A DNA stretch of 64,000 nucleotides from Jacaranda mimosifolia. Taxonomy: Eukaryota; Streptophyta; Magnoliopsida; Lamiales; Bignoniaceae. The translations under genes and the position numbers were made by a program. The first letter of the stretch is position 1. Each line of letters begins with the position of its first letter. Location: NCBI GenBank assembly GCA_018894105.1, contig CM032126.1, forward strand, positions 24,030,391 through 24,094,390, read 5' to 3'. The notes beneath the pieces were generated by a model. The model ran no database searches, was not told where the DNA came from, and worked only from the letters and a program-made list of their open reading frames with translations. Below are positions 59,261 to 64,000 of this stretch, piece after piece.

Positions 59261-60770
59261 TTAGCTCATATTTAGTACTTTCATCAACAAACTTCTTGAG
59301 ATACCTTGCCTGATCAGCCTCTTAATTTCGTCGTGGAGGTTGAAGCAGTCCTCTGTGTCATGCCCTTTTTGTCGATGAAAGTGACAATACTTTTTAAACC
59401 TCTTCATTACTTCAGTCTCCATCAGCTTCTTAGGTCTCTTTAAGAGGTTGTCGTGTTCGATGGTAAATAGCACCTCTTTCCTTGGGAGATTGAGCGTCGT
59501 GTAATCATGGAACCATTTGATGGGAGATCGATGACCATCATTTAGTTGGCGGTCGTCCTTCTCCTTCGCTTTTCTCCTCTTAACCTCCGAGCTCCTATAT
59601 TTTAACTTGTTCATATCTTCTTGTGTCATATACCTCTCCACGAGGTCGAGCAATTCTTCCATCGATCTGGACCTTTACTTGACCAGAGCGTTGGCGCACT
59701 CTTTGTGACAGAGGCCCTAAAGAGCACGTCGATCAGGAACTCGATTCGTGGGCTATCAATTTTTAGGACTTCAATGTTGGATCTGGTAAAGAAGTTACGA
59801 AGAGACTCCCCTAGTTTTGCTTAACTGTGTGCATGTGAGTATGAGGGAGCTTTACGTTTCTCTGACTAGCGAACTGGTGCAGAAACTCATCACATAGCTG
59901 ATCATACGAGTAAATCGACATCGGTTTCAGTTTTACGAACCAATCTAACACAATGCCTGGAGAGTAGTCACTAACATCTTTGCATGAATGTATTCATTGT
60001 GGCCATGTAGCTACATCATATGCTCGAACTAGAGGAGATGCTCATTAGGGTCCGACGAGCTGTCGTATTAGGGCAGACCCGTCGGGACCTTGGCATCAAT
60101 AGCTATTCGCTCGTCAATAATTTCTTGGATAAAGGGCGATTCTCTCTCGCAGTGAGACCATGGAATGCTCTCATGGTAGGGATTCCCATCAGTGTTCCTC
60201 TTCGATATCTCCTCGAGTCGCCTATTTAGATATTGTACCTGGTGAGAAACTTCTTCCCATTCTTTCCTATCTGCCTGGGTGATGTTTTAGTTCGACGGGG
60301 GTCTCACACCTCGACCTTGTCGTGTTGTGGGGCTCGATTGGGTCAAGCATATGATCTACAGAGTTCGCGACCTCTTCTCGGAGGTTGGGCCGAGGCTCTT
60401 CTCACGGGAAATGTTTGGGGCTGACATCATGCCGGGGTGGGGGCTACCTAGTCTCCTTGCGACCACTCTCTTCCCTAATGGGCGTTTCTTCTCGCTGAGT
60501 AAGTTGGGGTGCAGAACTAGCAGCCGGTCCGAGTTGGAAGGTGTGGCGGTTTAAGGCGGTTGAAAGTTGCACTAAAATCTAAGCAAATGCCTGCTCGCTG
60601 ATAAGCTGCATCAATTGTGGCATGTTTAGGGTCACCACCTGATCGGGTTGGGTGCCAGGATCGGCTGTGCCTGGCTCTGCTACATGTGCTCCTTCGTGGT
60701 AGTGGGGAGGAGGTGTTGGTGATCTCCTGTTTTCTTCTCGTTCTGAGGTAGCTCACTTAGTGTTCACCAT
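59261..60770 (-). pseudogene. gag of the Tat element
   Basis: Start near 60770 (MVNTK followed by a stop, then PPPHYHEGAHVAEPGTADPG), 28 bases after the primer site. The gag domain is readable at about 59700-59950: WFVKLKPMSIYSYDQLCDEF, LHQFASQRNVKLPHTHMHTV, NFFTRSNIEVLKIDSPRIEF. The last 133 residues (59261-59662) are open and include RFKKYCHFHRQKGHDTEDCF, the CX2...H...C-type motif that ends Tat gag. Several stops and frameshifts break the first half. Confidence 0.88.
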
Positions 60771-60797
60771 TCTTCTCTCTCGATTACAAGCTCAGGC

Positions 60798-60817
60798 TTC
60801 CCACAGACGGCACCAAA
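60798..60817 (-). other. Primer binding site of the Tat element
   Basis: On the minus strand, right after the 5' LTR: TTTGGTGCCGTCTGTGGGAA. This form, usually TGGCGCCGTCTGTGGGAA, sits next to many plant Tat-type LTRs. I do not name the tRNA. Confidence 0.88.
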
Positions 60818-61645
60818 TGATGAGGGTTCGAATCATTTTTGGGCCTAACGGGTTTAGAGGCCAATGTGATCGACCCGAAGCTGGAGAATTATGTTACTTC
60901 TTGAAGATTTTGGGGAAGGAGTCCGACAATCAGGAGCAAACATCAGGCTCGTCGAGGGGGCCCTCGACTAAGGCACTTCGACTCTCAAGTTAAGTTTGGT
61001 CGAATAGAAAACTCGAGCAGCAGAATGAAGGTTCAAGAAGGAATAATAGCATACCTTTTTAATGGCCAAGGATGTAGTATTTATAGCCTTTTCCCAGTGA
61101 TTGATAAGACTGGGGTGCCCTTGCTGTCCAGGAACGGCTCTTGTTCCCATCCAAGGGCTTTTAGGTCATCCCACCGGGATGTACTAGTGCCAGGTGGTGT
61201 GACTAGAAGTGGGGCAATACACTGGCAGTACGCTTGGACCTGGTGCCACTATCAGAGCGGCGTACGATCGTGGCATGTGCCATTAATGTGGCGGCACGCT
61301 GCCTGGAGCCACATTTAATGTGGCCACAAAGGCTGCTACATTGCTTGACCTCTCTGGTCAGGACGAGCGCTTCGAGTACCAGTCTAGCTACGCAAGGCCA
61401 GGGATGAATTGTGGTCGGACACGTATGCTTAGCCTTTGGGCTGTGGTCGACAATGCTGTTTTGACCTCATGCTAGACGAGACATACTGTTGGATGGGCCC
61501 AGTTCTGGTCGAGAGGTGTTGGGTTGGACCTGCTGGGCAGTCCCACATGTTGGGTTGACCTCGAGCTGTACGAGAACATCCCGTTGGCTAGGCCTGGTGT
61601 TGGTTGAGAGGTATTGGGTTGGGCCTTCTGGGCCATCCCACATCA
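60818..61645 (-). mobile_element. 5' LTR of the Tat element (right side)
   Basis: 828 bp from CCCACATCA-complement to TGATGAG; on the minus strand it contains GGCTATAAATACTAC. Adjacent to the primer site, so it is the promoter LTR. Confidence 0.9.
61078..61085 (-). promoter_or_regulatory. TATA box of the Tat 5' LTR
   Basis: TATAAATA on the minus strand. The left LTR has CTAAATA at the same place, so only the promoter-side copy keeps the motif. Confidence 0.65.
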
Positions 61646-61779
61646 GTTATATTGATTTTTTTTTTGTCTTATACCTAGTTTTATATTTATTCAAGTAATA
61701 AGTTTGTTTTGAGATATTCATCATTTATACTAATCGATTTAAATTTGTGTGGGCAGAAATGATGTGCCACGCCGACTAG

Positions 61780-62480
61780 TTTTGTAAAAAGGAAAGACCC
61801 TTTATACACTCAAGATGGAGGTTAAGTCATGCTACACAAAATACTTTTTGACTATCAATTATACCCTCTTTCTTTAATTTCAAAAATATCTCACGTGATA
61901 TGAAATGAGCTATCCTTATTTAGACTATAAAAAATTGAGTGTTTTATTTTATTACTACTACTATTATTATAATAACTTATATGGATGGCGTACTATGGCA
62001 ATTAATATTATAAATATAAGTAGAACTTGATGACCTGAAACTAACCAAACAATTCAATAAATACGAGAAATGATTGTGACCTTTAAAGAAATTCAAGGAG
62101 CGTACTGAAATTTACCCCCTATCATCTCTTTCCGGATCCTCTGCTTCTCTCCTCCAAACAAAGTTGCCTGTTGTTCAACCGCCACGGAACGGGATCACCT
62201 AATGACCCGTTACCTGCTCCCGCACCTGCGCCCACACTGTTCTCCAATAAACATCTTCCACGTATCAAATCCCGAAATGAATTTTCCAGCACACACCTTT
62301 CTATTAGTCCTTCACGTAAGGCATCACATCTCCGAAACCAAATCAATCATTCCTCACCAAAACACATAGAGACGCCATTGTCAAAATCCTAAAGAAAAGA
62401 AAAGTACTAAAATATGATGGCGGAAATTCAGTTTAGTAATTACAAAACAATATAGTACAAATATATACAACATAATTTTA
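61780..62480. other. Second Helitron-like 5' fragment and upstream spacer
   Basis: 61785-61830 resembles 54132-54180 (aaggaaagaccctttatacactcaagatgg against aagaaaagccctcttacacccataagatgg), lacking the first 15-20 bases of the Helitron end. It directly follows the CTAG end. The rest, to 62480, is non-coding upstream sequence of the CUE gene; the frame at 62171-62392 has no recognisable domain. Confidence 0.45.
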
Positions 62481-62496
62481 TTTGTATAATTTCTTC

Positions 62497-62504
62497 ATAA
62501 ATAG
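62497..62504 (+). promoter_or_regulatory. Possible TATA element of the CUE gene
   Basis: ATAAATAG, 255 bases before the ATG, followed by a pyrimidine-rich leader and a GA-rich stretch just before the start codon. Weak call. Confidence 0.3.
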
Positions 62505-62758
62505 AGACAGATTGAAACCCAGCTGCGTAAATCGGTCTAGTGTATATACCGAGGTTTTCTTTTTTCTTTTATGTTTTGGTAGGTTGTGGAATCGGATCAA
62601 CTCAATTGAATTGATCTGATTTTTAGTTTTTTGCGAAGTATTTTTATTTTTTCGTTGAGTAGAAATATATTGGTTGATTCTGCATGAGAAAAGTGGTCGT
62701 AGAGGAATTGGAGACAGAGTAGAGACAGAGAGAGAACTTTTCTTTGTGGTAGCGAAAC

Positions 62759-62965
62759 ATGTCTGCCGTAGTGTGCGGAAAGAGATCGAACATCTTTGAG
62801 GAATCGCCGTCGTCGCCCCCAGTCTCCAAGAGAATCCGCTGTTCTTCTTCTTCGTCTCCCAGCCGAACCCTCTCTCCGCCGAGGGCTACCGCCGCGTCCA
62901 ATTATTCGTTCTCCAATTCGGCTCTTGATCATCTTGTGGCCCTCTTTCCTGAAATGGATAGACAG
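62759..62965 (+). CDS. CUE-domain protein, first exon (gene continues beyond window)
   Basis: Sixty-nine codons beginning MSAVVCGKRSNIFEESPSSP and VSKRIRCSSSSS, ending LDHLVALFPEMDRQ. This is the start of a conserved plant protein like Arabidopsis At5g32440 ('ubiquitin system component Cue'): a Ser-rich N-terminus and the first helix of a CUE domain with the M/F-P motif (here LFPEMD), which binds ubiquitin. The ATG is preceded by a GA-rich leader. A GT donor follows (ACAG|GTTTTTT) and the exon is 207 nt, so the intron is phase 0. The remaining CUE helices are not found in 62966-64000. It is the only host gene I can support. Family recognised from memory. Confidence 0.75.
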
Positions 62966-64000
62966 GTTTTTTTTGTTCTTTTTTCCTTTCTAATTTACTA
63001 TCTGATTCTATGAGTGATTTCAAGTGTATTGGTTTTGGGAACAAACATGTGGTATTTTTGGGGGCATTTTGATTCGCATAGGCGGAGTGGTGAGTTTTAC
63101 TGTTCATTTAATTATTTTGGATTATTTACATTATCTATTGTGTGATTATAGATGTGATTCTTGTAAGATGGATTGTTATTTAGTTTGTCGTGAAGAACGT
63201 TGTTCCTATTTTTGTTGATGATGTTTAATTCCAATAATTAGACATTTTCGCCAGTATCTGGCAATATATGTATCAGTTGAAGTGATTCTTGTGCAACAAT
63301 TGTCCCTGTATAATTGAAGAATGGTCAATTTATGTTTGAGACATATTTTCTAGTAACTAACTTTTTGCACCTTCAATTGGTTGCTGGTACCTATTATTGT
63401 TTTAACATGATCAACTTGTGGTTGTTTTGGAATTAGGAAAGAGGAGATGTATTCAGTCTGCTAAGTATAGTTTTTAAAAGTAACACTTGTGTAATAAAAA
63501 CTTCTCACCTATTGATCTGATCATGGAACCTTAACCTTAGCATATGTGTTTTTAAATGGCTCTAGCAGTAGTCGCAGTTTTTAAAGTAGAAATAATCTTT
63601 TTATTAACTACCATTAAAATGCTAATTTCCACTTGGGCAATATTAAACTTGCTAACAAAGAAAAGATCAGATTTTTGTTATTTCAAACATGTTTTGCTAA
63701 TTACTTTGTGTACTCCTACCCAGTTTATTTTAAATTAAGGAAAAAAATTTCAACATGTGTGAATGTGTATGATATTGGCATTTAATATCTGAACCCATTG
63801 GTTAGGATTTCTATCTAATTCAAGTGTCTTCTTTGGTTGTGAGTAGTCTAATTGAGTGGCAGATCCTCTTTGACTATAATTGACATGCTAATGAACGTGG
63901 TCATTGATTGAATTAACTTGAAGTTGCTACTGCTTGCAATTTCCTTCGTATAAGATTTGTTATTTTAGGTGCTGGTCATTGATTGAATTAGCTCGAAGTT
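62966..64000 (+). other. First intron of the CUE gene (to window end)
   Basis: T-rich sequence with no coding stretch fitting the second part of a CUE domain. The last 103 bases contain a direct repeat of tggtcattgattgaatta (63899 and 63973). A possible acceptor TATTTTAGGTG at 63961-63971 does not lead into a fitting frame. Confidence 0.6.

Larger units (their letters stand above)
54495..61645 (-). mobile_element. Tat-type Ty3/gypsy element with an opposite-strand reading frame
   Basis: LTRs of 827 and 828 bp (54495-55321, 60818-61645) start TGATGAG and end CCCACATCA; perfect 5-bp duplication GTTAT at 54490-54494 and 61646-61650. Orientation is minus: primer site, TATA box, gag and the integrase tail all read on the minus strand from the right LTR. 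An extra frame reads on the plus strand between the integrase tail and the left LTR. Protease, RT, RNase H and most of integrase are missing, so it is a deletion derivative that could move only in trans. Confidence 0.92.
54121..61779. mobile_element. Helitron-like non-autonomous element, split by the Tat element
   Basis: Left end TCTATACTATATAAAAG preceded by A is a typical plant Helitron 5' end. Right end CTAG followed by T fits the CTRR|T rule, and a short hairpin (six pairs, one bulged G, 9-nt loop, 61749-61770) lies five bases upstream. After removing the nested Tat element it is about 503 bp and non-coding. Helitrons leave no duplication, so the call rests on the terminal motifs. Confidence 0.55.

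Noticed and set aside
62122..62392. Frames on both strands upstream of the CUE gene
   Set aside because: Both strands are open by composition (Pro/Ala and Gly/Ala repeats), no domain is visible, and the region is in the expected promoter and upstream zone.
1..64000. tRNA, rRNA or organelle-derived genes
   Set aside because: I looked for B-box-like GGTTCGAATCC and tRNA ends. The hits ggttcgaatc at 60825 and gcgttcgaatc at 54500 are the starts of the Tat LTRs, with no cloverleaf around them.
1..64000. Integrated pararetrovirus sequence
   Set aside because: All RT-bearing pieces have gypsy or copia integrase and LTRs; no movement-protein or coat-protein pattern was seen.

Overview
The window reads as a retrotransposon-packed, gene-poor stretch of a eudicot plant nuclear genome. 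The evidence is long LTR retrotransposons of the Ty3/gypsy and Ty1/copia types, plant DNA transposons (CACTA-like, hAT-like, Mutator-like, GGGCAAG-type MITE, Helitron-like), very AT-rich spacers, and one recognisable plant gene exon at the right edge. That exon (62759-62965) is the start of a small CUE-domain protein like Arabidopsis At5g32440; the gene runs off the window. Almost every other reading frame is decayed transposon code or chance.

Layout. 1-4426 is the decayed internal region of gypsy element A (gag, protease, RT, RNase H, integrase) followed by its 3' LTR (4427-8997), which is split by a reverse-strand solo LTR (5850-8157, target duplication GTTGG). 9444-12080 is another LTR of the same TGTAACACCCC family. 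13042-16437 is a CACTA-like element split by a second reverse solo LTR (13442-16371, duplication TAATT). 16438-22435 is AT-rich spacer plus a relic carrying LTR pieces and a decayed 'putative gypsy type transposon' reading frame. 22863-31525 is gypsy element B, with two long LTRs, a 3-kb broken internal region and duplication AGAGG/AGAAG. 31526-37158 holds a reverse-strand relic of the same reading frame, a candidate reverse LTR, and a hAT-like MITE with a perfect 8-bp duplication.

37221-53035 is gypsy element D. Its gag is interrupted by a complete-length Ty1/copia element (38846-50276), which is itself interrupted between integrase and RT by a Mutator-like element (44929-46324). 53129-54090 is a MITE. 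54121-61779 is a Helitron-like element split by a 7.15-kb Tat-type gypsy element (54495-61645, duplication GTTAT). The Tat element lies on the minus strand, keeps gag and only the last part of integrase, and carries an extra reading frame on the opposite strand. 61780-64000 holds a second Helitron-like 5' fragment and the start of the CUE gene.

No element looks autonomous: all polymerase frames carry stops, frameshifts or changed catalytic residues. The value of the window is the nesting record (at least six insertion-into-element events, five with readable duplications), the opposite-strand reading-frame family seen three times, and hairpin-forming minisatellites at the same place in several LTRs. 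Boundaries were read by eye from terminal motifs and duplications.
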